Notes: generated by a model from the sequence alone, not told the origin. A DNA stretch of 38,906 bases from Peptococcaceae bacterium (GCA_017547685.1 JAFYPD010000079.1:1-38906); one strand, 5' to 3'. Counted from the stretch's first letter, positions 7,986-16,914 are shown. Numbers and translations: made by a program.

Positions 7986-9280
7986 TTACCATTACAGTAG
8001 CAGATGGAACCGCGGAAAAAGAATTGCTGAACAGTCTGCGTCAGCGCAGCGGGGAAACCGATAAAAAAGTAACAGTTGCCGTCACTGATATTCTGGAAAA
8101 TGTGAAGTCCAGAGGGGACGAAGCAGTCAGAGAATACACGATGAAATTTGACGGCCGATGCCCGGAACAGGCGGAAGTAACCCGTGCTCAAATGGAAGAG
8201 GCTGTAGCAAAGGCAGACCCTCGTTTTGTGGAGGCGTTGCGCAACGCTATGGAAAACATCCGTGACTTCCACAGCCGTCAGAAACAGCAGAGCTTTATTG
8301 ATGCCAACCCAAATGGCGTTATAATGGGGCAGCGGATTCGCGGCCTGAAACGGGTGGGGCTGTATGTGCCGGGCGGCACAGCGGCATATCCATCCTCCGT
8401 GCTGATGAATGCTGTCCCGGCCAAAATTGCCGGTGTGGAAGAAGTGGTTATGGTGACTCCGCCGTTAAAAGACGGCAGTGCCAATCCGGATATTCTGGTA
8501 GCGGCAGCACTGGCCGGTGTGGACCGCATCTTTTTAATGGGCGGTGCCCAGGCGGTGGGAGCACTGGCATACGGGACTGAATCCATTCCAAAGGTAGATA
8601 AAATTGTAGGGCCGGGCAATATCTTTGTTGCTACGGCAAAACGCATTCTGTACGGTGTGGTTGACATTGATATGATTGCAGGACCAAGCGAAATTCTAGT
8701 GATGGCAGACAGCACCGCCAATCCGAAATTTTTAGCGGCAGACCTGATGAGCCAGGCCGAGCATGATGTGCTGGCTTCGTCCATTTTACTGACAACCGAC
8801 AGAACTGTGGCGGAAAGAACGCTGGCAGAACTGGAATGCCAGATGGAAAAACTGTCCCGTAAAGATATCATTGAAAAATCGCTGCGTGACTACGGTGCCA
8901 TGATTGTGTGCCGCAGTGTGGATGAGATGGTGGACCTAGCCAATGAACTGGCACCAGAACATCTGGAAGTGATGATGGATAACCCGATGGCATATCTGGG
9001 CCGGCTGGATAACGCAGGTTCTGTATTCTTGGGTCAGTATGCACCGGAACCGCTGGGCGATTATTACGCCGGGCCGAACCATGTACTGCCTACCAGCGGG
9101 ACAGCCAGATTTTTTTCGCCGTTAGGGGTAGACAGCTTTATCAAAAAATCCAGCTACATTTACTATACAGAAGAGGCGCTGCGTGCTGCTCATGATGATA
9201 TTGTCTGTATCGCAGAGCGGGAACAGCTTACCGCACACGCCAATTCCATCAAAGTCAGATTTGAAAGTGAGGCAGAATAA
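7982..9280 (+). CDS. hisD: Histidinol dehydrogenase
   Basis: Catalyses the last two steps of the pathway, L-histidinol to L-histidine with two NAD+, and needs Zn2+. It is full length at 432 residues. Recognisable are GLYVPGGTAAYPSSVLMNA, the NAD-binding GPGNIFVATAKR, the metal and catalytic region SQAEHDVLAS, the ELAPEHLEV segment holding the catalytic Glu-His, and GDYYAGPNHVLPT near the C-terminus. The start overlaps the hisG stop in ATGA, so the two genes are translationally coupled. Confidence 0.96.
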   Translation: MITITVADGTAEKELLNSLRQRSGETDKKVTVAVTDILENVKSRGDEAVREYTMKFDGRCPEQAEVTRAQMEEAVAKADPRFVEALRNAMENIRDFHSRQKQQSFIDANPNGVIMGQRIRGLKRVGLYVPGGTAAYPSSVLMNAVPAKIAGVEEVVMVTPPLKDGSANPDILVAAALAGVDRIFLMGGAQAVGALAYGTESIPKVDKIVGPGNIFVATAKRILYGVVDIDMIAGPSEILVMADSTANPKFLAADLMSQAEHDVLASSILLTTDRTVAERTLAELECQMEKLSRKDIIEKSLRDYGAMIVCRSVDEMVDLANELAPEHLEVMMDNPMAYLGRLDNAGSVFLGQYAPEPLGDYYAGPNHVLPTSGTARFFSPLGVDSFIKKSSYIYYTEEALRAAHDDIVCIAEREQLTAHANSIKVRFESEAE

Positions 9281-9282
9281 GC

Positions 9283-10344
9283 ATGACCTATCAGTTACCG
9301 GAAAAATTAAGAACGCTGGAACCATATCAGCCTATCACCGGAAAATTTGATGTACGTTTAGATGCCAATGAAAGTTTTATCAGCCTGCCGGATGAAATCC
9401 GGCATGAAATTAGCGTTCTGGTTCCGCGCATTGCATTTAACCGTTATCCGGACCCTTATGCTGTGGAACTGTGCCAGAAATTCGGGAATATATTTGATGT
9501 AAACCCGGAACTGGTGGTAGCGGCAAATGGTTCTGATGAATTTCTGTTTTTGCTGACCACCTGTTTTGCTAGTGCCGGCGATAAGCTGATGGTAGTAAAA
9601 CCGGACTTCGGGATGTACAAAATTTATGGCGATATGGCCGGACTGCAGGTGGAAGTGTTTGATAAAGGCGATGATCTGCAGATTGGTGTGGATGATCTGA
9701 TTGCTGCTGCAAAAGAAAAACAGATTCAGATGCTGATTTTCTCCAACCCGTGCAACCCGTCCTCGCTGATTGAATCCAGAGAAGATGTGCTGAAAATTGT
9801 GCAGGAACTGGAAGACGTGCTTGTGGTTGTGGACGAGGCTTATATGGAATTCGCCTATGGTTCTGTGATGGATCAGGTAGAGAATTATCCAAACCTGATG
9901 GTGCTGAAAACCCTGTCCAAAGCTTTTGGGCTGGCAGCGGCCCGGTTAGGGTTTGCGGTGTCCAACCCGACCATCATCCGTGCGCTGAAAGCGGCAAAAT
10001 CGCCGTATAATGTAAACACTATGTCACAGGTGGTAGGCAGCATTGTGTTAGACCACCCTGCTTACATTGAGGAATGCATTTTACTGATTAAGGAATCCAG
10101 AGATTATTTATTTGGTATGCTGCAGGCTCTGGCAGGCAGTGAACCGAAAATCAAATCGATTCAGAATACACGCTCCAACTTCGTGTACATGGAAGTGGAG
10201 GATGCTGCCGGTGCTCACAAAGCCCTGCAGGAAAAAGGCATTGCCATCCGCTTGATGGGGGATTATCTGCGCATCGCTGCCGGCAGTGAAGAAGAAAATG
10301 ATGCACTGCTGAATGCATTGCGGGATTATCTGAAAGGAGCATAA
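9283..10344 (+). CDS. hisC: Histidinol-phosphate aminotransferase
   Basis: PLP-dependent class I/II aminotransferase (353 residues) that converts imidazole acetol phosphate and glutamate to histidinol phosphate. Motifs: the N-terminal RLDANES, the GSDEFLF segment that contacts PLP phosphate, SNPCNPSS, VVDEAYMEF with the PLP-pyridine Asp, and LKTLSKAFGLAAARLGF carrying the Schiff-base Lys. It starts 2 bases after hisD, with GTGAGG upstream inside the end of hisD. HisC-type enzymes sometimes also serve aromatic amino acid synthesis; the operon position points to histidine. Confidence 0.95.
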   Translation: MTYQLPEKLRTLEPYQPITGKFDVRLDANESFISLPDEIRHEISVLVPRIAFNRYPDPYAVELCQKFGNIFDVNPELVVAANGSDEFLFLLTTCFASAGDKLMVVKPDFGMYKIYGDMAGLQVEVFDKGDDLQIGVDDLIAAAKEKQIQMLIFSNPCNPSSLIESREDVLKIVQELEDVLVVVDEAYMEFAYGSVMDQVENYPNLMVLKTLSKAFGLAAARLGFAVSNPTIIRALKAAKSPYNVNTMSQVVGSIVLDHPAYIEECILLIKESRDYLFGMLQALAGSEPKIKSIQNTRSNFVYMEVEDAAGAHKALQEKGIAIRLMGDYLRIAAGSEEENDALLNALRDYLKGA

Positions 10345-10346
10345 GT

Positions 10347-10925
10347 ATGCGCTGCACAGAAATTAACCGGGAAACAAAAGAAACACAGATTCAGCTGAGC
10401 CTGAATATTGACGGCAGCGGCACCTTTCAGGGCACCAGCGGCATCAGCTTTTTTGACCATATGCTGACCGCTTTTGCCGTGCACGGCGGGTTTGACCTGC
10501 ATCTGCAGATGAAAGGCGACCTGGAAGTAGACGGTCATCACAGTGTAGAAGATGTGGGCATTTTGCTGGGTCAGGCCTTTGCTCAGGTTGTAGATAAAAA
10601 GCAGATTGCCCGCTTTGGCAGTTTCTATGTGCCGATGGACGAAACGATAGCTTTCTGTGCACTGGATATCAGCGGACGGCCATATCTGCATTTTGATGCA
10701 GCATTTACCAATCCGAGTGCGGGTGCGCTGGACTGCTGTCTGGTGGAGGAGTTTTTCCGTGCCTTTGCCATGAACAGTGGTATTACACTGCATATCCGCC
10801 TGGAATACGGCAGCAATGACCACCACAAAATCGAGGCTATCTTCAAAGCCGTGGCTCACGCATTACAGCAGGCGGTTACACTGCGGGAGGGCAGTGTGCT
10901 ATCCTCAAAAGGCGTGCTGGCATAA
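10347..10925 (+). CDS. hisB: Imidazoleglycerol-phosphate dehydratase
   Basis: Mn2+-dependent dehydratase (192 residues) acting between HisF/H and HisC. The metal-binding repeats are clear: FFDHMLTAFAVHG and GHHSVEDVGI in the first half, and NDHHKIEAIFKA in the second. It is monofunctional; the histidinol-phosphatase domain fused in enterobacterial HisB is absent, so that activity must be encoded elsewhere. The gene starts 2 bases after hisC with AAAGGAG upstream. Confidence 0.96.
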   Translation: MRCTEINRETKETQIQLSLNIDGSGTFQGTSGISFFDHMLTAFAVHGGFDLHLQMKGDLEVDGHHSVEDVGILLGQAFAQVVDKKQIARFGSFYVPMDETIAFCALDISGRPYLHFDAAFTNPSAGALDCCLVEEFFRAFAMNSGITLHIRLEYGSNDHHKIEAIFKAVAHALQQAVTLREGSVLSSKGVLA

Positions 10926-10938
10926 CAGAGGTGTAACT

Positions 10939-11547
10939 ATGATTCATATTGTTGACTATGGTGCGGGCAATCTGTTCAGCGTAAAAAACGCGCTGGAGTA
11001 TCTGCACATTGATAATAAAATTACGGCCAAACCGGCTGACTTAGCTGAAGCCGACGGCATTATTCTGCCGGGCGTTGGCGCGTTCCGCGATGCTATGACC
11101 ATGCTGAACAACAACGGCTTTACAGAGGCCATCAAAGCGCAGGTGGCGGCAGGCAAACCGCTGCTGGGCATCTGCCTCGGCATGCAGATGCTGTTTGAGA
11201 AAGGCTATGAGTTCGGCGAAACTGATGGTCTGGGGCTGATTCCGGGCTGTGTACAGCTGATTGACGGCGGCGGATTAAAAATTCCCCACATGGGCTGGAA
11301 TGATTTAACCGTGCTGAATGGCTGTGCGCTCAGTGCTGATGTGAACGACGGCGATTATGTGTACTTTGTACATTCCTACCGGGCAGAAACCAGTGATGAT
11401 TATATCAGCTGCTATGCCACATACAACGAGAAAATTCCCGGCCTGGTGTTCCGCGGCAACGTGTACGGTGCGCAGTTTCATCCGGAAAAAAGCGGACAGG
11501 TCGGCATGAATATTCTGAAAAATTTTGCAAAGTTGGTGACAAAATGA
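10939..11547 (+). CDS. hisH: Imidazole glycerol phosphate synthase, glutaminase subunit
   Basis: Class I glutamine amidotransferase of 202 residues that supplies ammonia to HisF. The catalytic triad is Cys79 (in LLGICLGMQML), His181 and Glu183 (QFHPEKS). The N-terminus IHIVDYGAGNLFSVKNAL is typical of HisH. The true start is the ATG at 10939 with AGAGGTG upstream; the frame stays open 162 bases further back into hisB. The end overlaps hisA by 4 bases (ATGA). Confidence 0.96.
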   Translation: MIHIVDYGAGNLFSVKNALEYLHIDNKITAKPADLAEADGIILPGVGAFRDAMTMLNNNGFTEAIKAQVAAGKPLLGICLGMQMLFEKGYEFGETDGLGLIPGCVQLIDGGGLKIPHMGWNDLTVLNGCALSADVNDGDYVYFVHSYRAETSDDYISCYATYNEKIPGLVFRGNVYGAQFHPEKSGQVGMNILKNFAKLVTK

Positions 11548-12269
11548 TTATCTTACCGGCAATCGATATTAAAGACGGCAAATGTGTACGTTTGCGCAAA
11601 GGAGAATTTGACACAGCGGAACAGGTAGCTGCCAGCCCTTACGACACAGCGGCCAGCTTTAAACAGGCCGGTGCCGCATGGATTCACATGGTGGATTTAG
11701 ACGGTGCCAAAGATGCAAAACCGGTGAACGCGGAGATTTTCTGCAAAGTTGCGGCGGAGTCCGGTTTGAAAGTGGAACTGGGCGGCGGAATCCGCAGTAT
11801 GGATACCATTGAATATTATCTGAATCAGGGCATTGAACGCGTGATTTTAGGCTCGGTGGCGGTAAAAAATCCGGCACTGGTGAAAGATGCGGTTAATCAC
11901 TTCGATGGCAGAATCGCCGTGGGTATTGATGCCAAAAACGAGATGGTGACAACCGAAGGCTGGCTGGACACCAGTAACGTGCATTACATTGAAATGGCAA
12001 AAATGATGGAGGCTGTGGGTGTACAGACCATCATTTATACCGATATTTCCAAAGACGGTATGCTCTCTGGCGTGAACGGGGAACAGCTGGATGCCATCAA
12101 CCGGGCAGTGGGCTGTAATATTATTGCCAGCGGCGGTGTAAAATCCATCGCTGACATTGAGCTGTGCAGCCAGCTGAATTTATACGGGGTGATTTGCGGC
12201 AAATCTATCTACAGCGGAAGTCTGAGCCTGGCAGAGGCTGTGCGGAAAGCAGGTGTGCAGACATGTTAG
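11544..12269 (+). CDS. hisA: ProFAR isomerase HisA
   Basis: A (beta/alpha)8-barrel isomerase (241 residues) that opens the ribose ring of ProFAR. The acid/base aspartates are Asp8 ([10 protein letters not shown]) and Asp129 (AVGIDAKN), and the two phosphate-binding loops read ELGGGIRSM and ASGGVKS. It is coupled to hisH by a 4-base overlap and overlaps hisF by 7 bases, as expected for genes whose products handle consecutive intermediates. No sign of the dual HisA/TrpF PriA form is obvious, but that cannot be excluded by eye. Confidence 0.96.
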   Translation: MIILPAIDIKDGKCVRLRKGEFDTAEQVAASPYDTAASFKQAGAAWIHMVDLDGAKDAKPVNAEIFCKVAAESGLKVELGGGIRSMDTIEYYLNQGIERVILGSVAVKNPALVKDAVNHFDGRIAVGIDAKNEMVTTEGWLDTSNVHYIEMAKMMEAVGVQTIIYTDISKDGMLSGVNGEQLDAINRAVGCNIIASGGVKSIADIELCSQLNLYGVICGKSIYSGSLSLAEAVRKAGVQTC

Positions 12270-13021
12270 CAAAACGTATTATTCCCTGCCTGGATGTGCG
12301 CGACGGCAAAGTGGTAAAAGGCGTGAATTTTGTGGGTATCAAGGAAGTGGGTGACCCGGTGCAGTGCGCCATCGACTATGACCGTCAGGGTGCTGACGAG
12401 ATTACCTTTCTGGATATCACTGCCACCCATGAAGGGCGCAGCACCATGATTGACGTGGTGCGCAATACTGCAAAAAATGTATTTGTACCGCTGACCGTGG
12501 GCGGCGGCATTCGCACCGTTGACGATTTCCGCGATTTGTTGCGAGCCGGTGCCGATAAAATCTCGGTGAACTCGGCAGCTGTGCGCAATCCGCAGTTAAT
12601 CAGCGAGGCAGCCGACAAATTCGGCAGTCAGTGTGTGGTAGTGGCTATCGATGCCCGCCGCAAAGCAGAAGGCGGCTTCACCGTCGTGGTAAATGGCGGC
12701 CGTATTGATATGCAGATGGATGCTATTGAATGGGCGAAAGAATGTGAGCGCCGCGGTGCCGGTGAGATTCTGCTCACTTCTATGGATACGGACGGCTGTA
12801 AACAGGGGTTTGACCTGGAACTGACCGATGCCATCAGCAAAGTGGTAAACATTCCGGTGATTGCATCAGGCGGGTGCGGCAAGCTGGACCATTTCTCCGA
12901 AGTATTTGAAAAAACAGGCGCCGATGCAGCGCTGGCCGCGTCGCTGTTCCACTTTAAAGAACTGACTGTGCAGCAGGTGAAGGCTCATCTGCGCATGCAC
13001 AATATTCCTGTAAGAAGATGA
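12263..13021 (+). CDS. hisF: Imidazole glycerol phosphate synthase, cyclase subunit
   Basis: Cyclase half (252 residues) of the HisH-HisF complex, making imidazole glycerol phosphate and AICAR. A (beta/alpha)8 barrel with catalytic Asp11 ([15 protein letters not shown]) and Asp130 (VVVAIDARR), the phosphate loops TVGGGIRTV and ASGGCGKL, and the family end HNIPVRR. The start is the ATG at 12263 inside the hisA end. A 151-base gap containing repeat-like DNA separates it from hisI, the only sizeable gap in the operon. Confidence 0.96.
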   Translation: MLAKRIIPCLDVRDGKVVKGVNFVGIKEVGDPVQCAIDYDRQGADEITFLDITATHEGRSTMIDVVRNTAKNVFVPLTVGGGIRTVDDFRDLLRAGADKISVNSAAVRNPQLISEAADKFGSQCVVVAIDARRKAEGGFTVVVNGGRIDMQMDAIEWAKECERRGAGEILLTSMDTDGCKQGFDLELTDAISKVVNIPVIASGGCGKLDHFSEVFEKTGADAALAASLFHFKELTVQQVKAHLRMHNIPVRR

Positions 13022-13057
13022 CGGACTTGTCTTTTTTTGCAGATAGCGTTGTTGTTT

Positions 13058-13142
13058 TCAAATTTTCTCGCCTTGCGTACATTGCGTACGCGTCGCTCGA
13101 AAAATAAACATCTGCCTTGTCAGGCGCAAAAAATCCTGCGTC
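13058..13142. repeat. Repeat-like intergenic element between hisF and hisI
   Basis: The hisF-hisI gap contains GCGTAC-ATT-GCGTAC, a GCGTACGC palindrome and other short inverted words. Bases 13096-13142 align by eye with 25287-25332 upstream of the pyrophosphatase gene, sharing blocks such as CATCT, TTGTC, GCGC and TTGCGTC/CTGCGTC with small gaps. This looks like two diverged copies of a dispersed intergenic element. No coding capacity is seen. Confidence 0.4.
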
Positions 13143-13172
13143 CGTAGTGAGTAGTGATTAGGGAGTGTGAAT

Positions 13173-13499
13173 ATGGAAGATTTAAAAAAATATTTTGCCA
13201 AAGGTGAGCTCACACCGGCTATTGTGCAGGAGAAAAGCACTGGCGAAGTGCTGATGCTGGCCTATATGAACGAAGAAAGTCTGCGCAAAACCATGGAAAC
13301 CGGCTACACCTGGTTTTACAGCCGGTCTCGCCAGGAACTGTGGAACAAAGGGGCAACATCGGGGCATGTACAGAAAGTGTACGAAATTCGTACCGACTGT
13401 GATGACGATACACTGCTAATCATTGTGGAGCAGACCGGTGCAGCGTGCCATACCGGCAATCACAGCTGTTTTTATACAACAATCTGGGAGGAAAACTAA
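13173..13499 (+). CDS. hisI: Phosphoribosyl-AMP cyclohydrolase
   Basis: Zn2+/Mg2+ hydrolase (108 residues) opening the purine ring of PR-AMP, step 3 of the pathway. Core motifs: [17 protein letters not shown], the WNKGATSGH segment, DCDDDTLL with Mg-binding aspartates, and the Zn-binding Cys residues in TDCDDD and ACHTGNHSC. It is monofunctional, with HisE encoded separately directly after it. The ATG at 13173 has GGGAG 7 bases upstream and is preferred to the GTG at 13167. Confidence 0.95.
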   Translation: MEDLKKYFAKGELTPAIVQEKSTGEVLMLAYMNEESLRKTMETGYTWFYSRSRQELWNKGATSGHVQKVYEIRTDCDDDTLLIIVEQTGAACHTGNHSCFYTTIWEEN

Positions 13500-13826
13500 A
13501 TGCAGGACGTATTAGAAGGACTATACGCTGTTGTGCAGCAGCGCAAGGCAGAACCGCAGGAAGGCTCCTATACCTGTTATCTGCTGGATAAAGGGCTGGA
13601 TAAAATTCTGAAAAAATGCGGGGAAGAATGCAGTGAAGTGATTATTGCTGCAAAAAACGGCCAGCAGGAGGAAACCGTAGGTGAAATCTGCGATTTAATG
13701 TATCATCTGCTGGTGATGATGGTGGACCAGAACATTCCGCTGGAAGCCGTAGAAGCCGAACTGGAACAGCGCCGTCAGAAAATCGGTAACCTGAAACAGT
13801 TCCATGTGAGCGACCATAATACATGA
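13500..13826 (+). CDS. hisE: Phosphoribosyl-ATP pyrophosphatase
   Basis: MazG-fold pyrophosphohydrolase (108 residues) that converts PR-ATP to PR-AMP, step 2 of the pathway. The metal-binding pattern is visible as KKCGEECSEVIIAAKN and EICDLMYHLLVMMVD. Its ATG touches the hisI stop codon (TAAATG), with GGGAGG upstream. It is the last gene of the operon and is followed 8 bases later by a strong terminator. With it, every pathway step except histidinol-phosphate phosphatase is present. Confidence 0.95.
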   Translation: MQDVLEGLYAVVQQRKAEPQEGSYTCYLLDKGLDKILKKCGEECSEVIIAAKNGQQEETVGEICDLMYHLLVMMVDQNIPLEAVEAELEQRRQKIGNLKQFHVSDHNT

Positions 13827-13833
13827 TGAGAAA

Positions 13834-13868
13834 ATGCCTCTGCGAGAAACTCTTGCAGAGGCATTTTT
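13834..13868. terminator. Bidirectional terminator, hisE / small membrane protein
   Basis: Ten-bp stem ATGCCTCTGC / GCAGAGGCAT with an 11-base loop, followed by TTTTT on plus and by TTTTC on minus. It ends the his operon and can also serve the convergent gene at 13974-14351. Confidence 0.85.
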
Positions 13869-13973
13869 ACGGTAATAGAAAAGTCAGTCCATTTCATCCT
13901 GTAACGGATCCAGAAACAGTTTGCGTCTGAAGATACGGGCTGCAGCAATATTCTGGATACATAAAAGCAAAAT

Positions 13974-14351
13974 TTATTTTTTCTTTCCGGATTTTTTGGC
14001 AGCGTTTTTCTTTGCCTGTTTCGCTGCGTATTCTTTCTCAGCTTCTTTCCGGTTTTTTTCGTCGGCGGCACGGAATTTGCCGAAGGTCATCATTAAGTAG
14101 TAAGTACCAAGACCGGCACAGATAGAGAAGAATGCCGACGGCAGATACGTCTGCCAGTTTTGTGCAGCAGCGGTTTCCAGCTGACCGGATGTGATGGTCC
14201 ATACGTCGTAGTAAACAATGCCGAGAATCGCCCAAACAATCAGAAATACACTGAACATTCTCTGCTGCATGATGCGGCCTTCGCGGCGAAATTTATTGGT
14301 GAAGAAAATTAAAGCCAGTAACCATATGGTTAACATCCCCTGAATTAACAT
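13974..14351 (-). CDS. Small membrane protein of unknown function
   Basis: A 125-residue protein not recognised as a named family. It has a predicted membrane helix at the N-terminus (about 2-18), a second (about 32-48) and a third (about 70-90), then a strongly basic tail (EKEYAAKQAKKNAAKKSGKKK pattern, about the last 30 residues) that is probably cytoplasmic. AGGAGG lies 12 bases upstream of the ATG, a little far but with no better start. It is monocistronic, convergent with hisE and divergent from the AAA ATPase gene. The function is unknown; the Lys-rich tail could contact nucleic acid or membrane lipids. Confidence 0.65.
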   Translation of the reverse strand: MLIQGMLTIWLLALIFFTNKFRREGRIMQQRMFSVFLIVWAILGIVYYDVWTITSGQLETAAAQNWQTYLPSAFFSICAGLGTYYLMMTFGKFRAADEKNRKEAEKEYAAKQAKKNAAKKSGKKK

Positions 14352-14462
14352 AAGTAAGTGAAGCCTCCTGTCAGTTGTTGTTGAATAAATTGCGTTCTGT
14401 TTTTCGTTTTGATTAAGTGTATCATATTTTCTTGTGAATGAAAATGAAATTGCGTATTTTTG

Positions 14463-14492
14463 TTGGGTATTTTGTGACCAATCCTGTATAAT
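14463..14492 (+). promoter_or_regulatory. Putative promoter of the AAA ATPase gene
   Basis: TTGGGT and a perfect TATAAT lie 18 bases apart, giving a start near 14499 and a leader of about 30 bases before the ATG. Confidence 0.45.
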
Positions 14493-14528
14493 AAAAGCAG
14501 CAAATGAACGAAAGAAAAGGTGAGAACC

Positions 14529-15611
14529 ATGAACAATAAAGATGAACTGATTCGGCTGCAGAATGAACTGATTCGCACCATGACAGAAAACAATCTGAAA
14601 CGAATAAATACCGATTTCTGGGGCAGTACGGCATCCAGTCTGGATGATTTGCAGAAAGAGCTGGAGCAGCGCACGGCGGAAATCGGCCGTGCGAATGAAA
14701 CAAAAGAACAGATGCTAGCGGAAGAGGAAAAAAAGACAGCTGATGAAGCGGTAACGGAGCAGGTGGAAGAACCGGCGGAATCCATCGAGGATTTGAAGGC
14801 GGAGATGCAGACGTATATCGGCCTGGAGCACATTAAGGAAGAAGTGCAGGACTTAATTAATCTGGTGACCGTGTATCAGCTGCGTCGGCAGCACGATTTG
14901 CCGGTGACGGATTTATCGCTGCATATGGTGTTTTCCGGGAACCCAGGTACAGGGAAAACTATGATCGCCCGTCTGATGGCGCGCATTTATAAAACGCTGG
15001 GTATTTTAAAGGGCGGTCAGCTGGTGGAGGTAGACCGAAGCGGCCTGGTGGCCGGTTATGTGGGGCAGACAGCGGCAAAAACCATGGAGGTGCTGGAAAA
15101 AGCCAGAGGCGGCGTGCTGTTTATTGATGAAGCCTATACCTTATCCCGCAGGGGCGGCGAAAATGATTTCGGTCGGGAGGCCATCGACACCATGCTGAAA
15201 TATATGGAAGACCACCGCGATGAAATTGTGGTGATTGTGGCCGGGTATGTGGAACTGATGGAGGAATTTGTGCACAGCAACCCGGGGTTGGAATCCCGCT
15301 TTAACCGGTTTATGCATTTTCCTGATTACACTGGCGAAGAGTTGCTGGCTATTTTTCAGATGCGCTGTGAAAAAAGCTGTTATGTACTGGCGGATGATGC
15401 GAAAAACACGGTGCAGCAATATCTGAATGAAGTGCGTCAGACAAACAAGACCTTCGGCAATGCCCGCGGTGTGCGTAATCTGTTTGAAAAAGTGCTGGTA
15501 CAGCAGGCCAACCGGCTGGCTGCGGCAGAAACCGTAACTCGCCAAAGCCTGATGGAGCTGACCCTGGCCGATGTGGAAGCTGCACTGGGAACTGGAGATT
15601 TAAACCAATAG
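14529..15611 (+). CDS. AAA+ ATPase of the CbbX/SpoVK family
   Basis: A 360-residue AAA+ protein. The first ~90 residues are charged and probably coiled coil; the AAA module follows with Walker A GNPGTGKT (137-144), the pore-loop region VAGYVGQTA, Walker B VLFIDE (196-201), a sensor 1 segment near VIVAGY and arginine-rich second-region residues near NPGLESRFNR. This module is typical of CbbX (Rubisco activase) and SpoVK (stage V sporulation). No Rubisco or sporulation operon is nearby, so the substrate is unknown. The ATG at 14529 has AAAGGTGAG just upstream. A short peptide ORF and a terminator follow. Confidence 0.8.
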   Translation: MNNKDELIRLQNELIRTMTENNLKRINTDFWGSTASSLDDLQKELEQRTAEIGRANETKEQMLAEEEKKTADEAVTEQVEEPAESIEDLKAEMQTYIGLEHIKEEVQDLINLVTVYQLRRQHDLPVTDLSLHMVFSGNPGTGKTMIARLMARIYKTLGILKGGQLVEVDRSGLVAGYVGQTAAKTMEVLEKARGGVLFIDEAYTLSRRGGENDFGREAIDTMLKYMEDHRDEIVVIVAGYVELMEEFVHSNPGLESRFNRFMHFPDYTGEELLAIFQMRCEKSCYVLADDAKNTVQQYLNEVRQTNKTFGNARGVRNLFEKVLVQQANRLAAAETVTRQSLMELTLADVEAALGTGDLNQ

Positions 15612-15631
15612 ACGCACAAAGGGGCGGCTGT

Positions 15632-15703
15632 ATGGAAGATAAAAATTCTCTGAAAGTTGTTACAAAAATTACGATTATCTTTTTTTATAATATAGTCGGA
15701 TAG
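15632..15703 (+). CDS. Possible 23-residue hydrophobic peptide
   Basis: A 23-codon ORF begins 20 bases after the AAA ATPase stop. AAAGGGG lies 7 bases before its ATG, and a strong terminator starts 5 bases after its stop. The peptide begins MEDKNSLKVV and continues as a hydrophobic TKITIIFFYNIVG, enough for a short membrane-associated helix. The tight fit between ribosome site, ORF and terminator is the only evidence; it may be chance. It is not a known family to me. Confidence 0.3.
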   Translation: MEDKNSLKVVTKITIIFFYNIVG

Positions 15704-15707
15704 AAAA

Positions 15708-15751
15708 ATAAAGACAGGTTATCCATAATTGATATGGAGCCTGTCTTTTTT
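15708..15751. terminator. Bidirectional terminator, AAA ATPase / rlmN
   Basis: Stem AAAGACAGG / CCTGTCTTT with an inner TCCAT / ATGGA pairing. TTTTTT follows on plus and TATTTTTC on minus, so it can end both convergent transcripts. Confidence 0.85.
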
Positions 15752-15766
15752 GTGTTTACCTGTTGT

Positions 15767-16795
15767 TTATGTGTTCTGCTGTTTTTCGTAATCGGCTCGC
15801 AACTGCCCGCAGGCAGCGTTGACGGAAGATCCGAATTCACGGCGCATGGTGACGGTAATATGATTTTTTTTCAGTACATCGTAAAAGGCTAGAATCCGCT
15901 CCCGGCTGCTCTGGGTAAAGTTCAGGTTCTGTGTTTCATTGTACGGAATCAGATTCACGTGGAAATCATCGGCGCCAATCAAATCGGCCAGCAGCTGCGC
16001 CTGCCGCGGGTGATCGTTGATTTCCTGCAGCATGACATATTCCAGCATGACTTTTTTGCCAGTGTTCTGGATACAGGTGCGGGCGGCATTCATCAGCTGT
16101 GTCACCGGATAGCGGCGGTTAATCGGCATCAGGCGGCTGCGGGTTTCATCGTCCGGTGCGTGCAGGCTGATGGCCAGCAGACCGTGCGACGGATGGAGGG
16201 CATACTGTTCAATCTGCGGCACGAGGCCGCAGGTGGATACGGTAATGTGCCGCGCTCCCAGAGCCAGGCCGCGGGGGTGGCTGATAATTTCTAAAAACTG
16301 CATGACATTGTCGTAATTGTCAAAAGGTTCTCCGATTCCCATCAAAACGACATTGGAAATGGCTAAATGTAATCGTTTCTGGATATAAATAATCTGACCG
16401 GTTAATTCCGCTGGCTGCAGATTGCGTACTTTTTTAAACCGGCCGCTCTGGCAGAAGGCACATGCCATGTTGCAGCCGACCTGGCTGGAAATACAAAGGC
16501 TGTTGCCGTAGGCCTGCCGCATCAGAACAGCTTCAATTAAGCTCCCGTCCTGCAGGGAAAACAGAAATTTTACCGTGTCATCGCCGTCTGTCTGTTGGAC
16601 GAGCCGGGGAAGTGCCAGGGAAAAATCGCTGGCCAGCTGCTCACGAAGGGAAAGCCGGATATCCGGGACATCCAGCAGAGAATCGATTTGTTTTTTATAT
16701 AAGCCCTGATAGATAAACGGGGCCTTGCTGACTTTTTCACCATGCTGCCGGAGATATTCTTCCAGCTGGGCATAAGTAAAGCCGTAGATGTTCAT
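15767..16795 (-). CDS. rlmN: Dual-specificity rRNA/tRNA methyltransferase RlmN
   Basis: Radical-SAM enzyme (342 residues) that adds a methyl group to C2 of A2503 in 23S rRNA and of A37 in some tRNAs. The [4Fe-4S] motif is CNMACAFC. Both methyl-relay cysteines are present, one in SLCISSQVGC and one near the C-terminus in SSVNAACGQLR. Other hallmarks are VVLMGIGEPFDNYDNV and STCGLVPQI. The length is that of RlmN; nothing indicates a Cfr resistance variant. GTGAGG lies about 10 bases before the ATG. It is downstream of an HTH gene on the same strand but separated from it by a terminator. Confidence 0.93.
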   Translation of the reverse strand: MNIYGFTYAQLEEYLRQHGEKVSKAPFIYQGLYKKQIDSLLDVPDIRLSLREQLASDFSLALPRLVQQTDGDDTVKFLFSLQDGSLIEAVLMRQAYGNSLCISSQVGCNMACAFCQSGRFKKVRNLQPAELTGQIIYIQKRLHLAISNVVLMGIGEPFDNYDNVMQFLEIISHPRGLALGARHITVSTCGLVPQIEQYALHPSHGLLAISLHAPDDETRSRLMPINRRYPVTQLMNAARTCIQNTGKKVMLEYVMLQEINDHPRQAQLLADLIGADDFHVNLIPYNETQNLNFTQSSRERILAFYDVLKKNHITVTMRREFGSSVNAACGQLRADYEKQQNT

Positions 16796-16851
16796 AAAGC
16801 CGATTCCTCACTTTCTTTTGTTTTAATCTTAGCATAAGATGCGGGGAAAGA

Positions 16852-16906
16852 AAATAAAAAGCTTCTTCGGCAGGAAATTCTCTGTGAGAATCTCCCGGGA
16901 AGAAGC
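16852..16906 (-). terminator. Terminator of the HTH regulator gene
   Basis: Read on minus, GCTTCTTC and GAAGAAGC form the base of a long hairpin with an inner AGATTCTC / GAGAATTT pairing, followed by TTTTTATTTT. It separates the HTH gene from rlmN. Confidence 0.8.
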
Positions 16907-16914
16907 CTCTTGTT

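Noticed and set aside
15767..16795. A Cfr-type resistance methyltransferase
   Set aside because: Length, N-terminus and motifs fit RlmN throughout.
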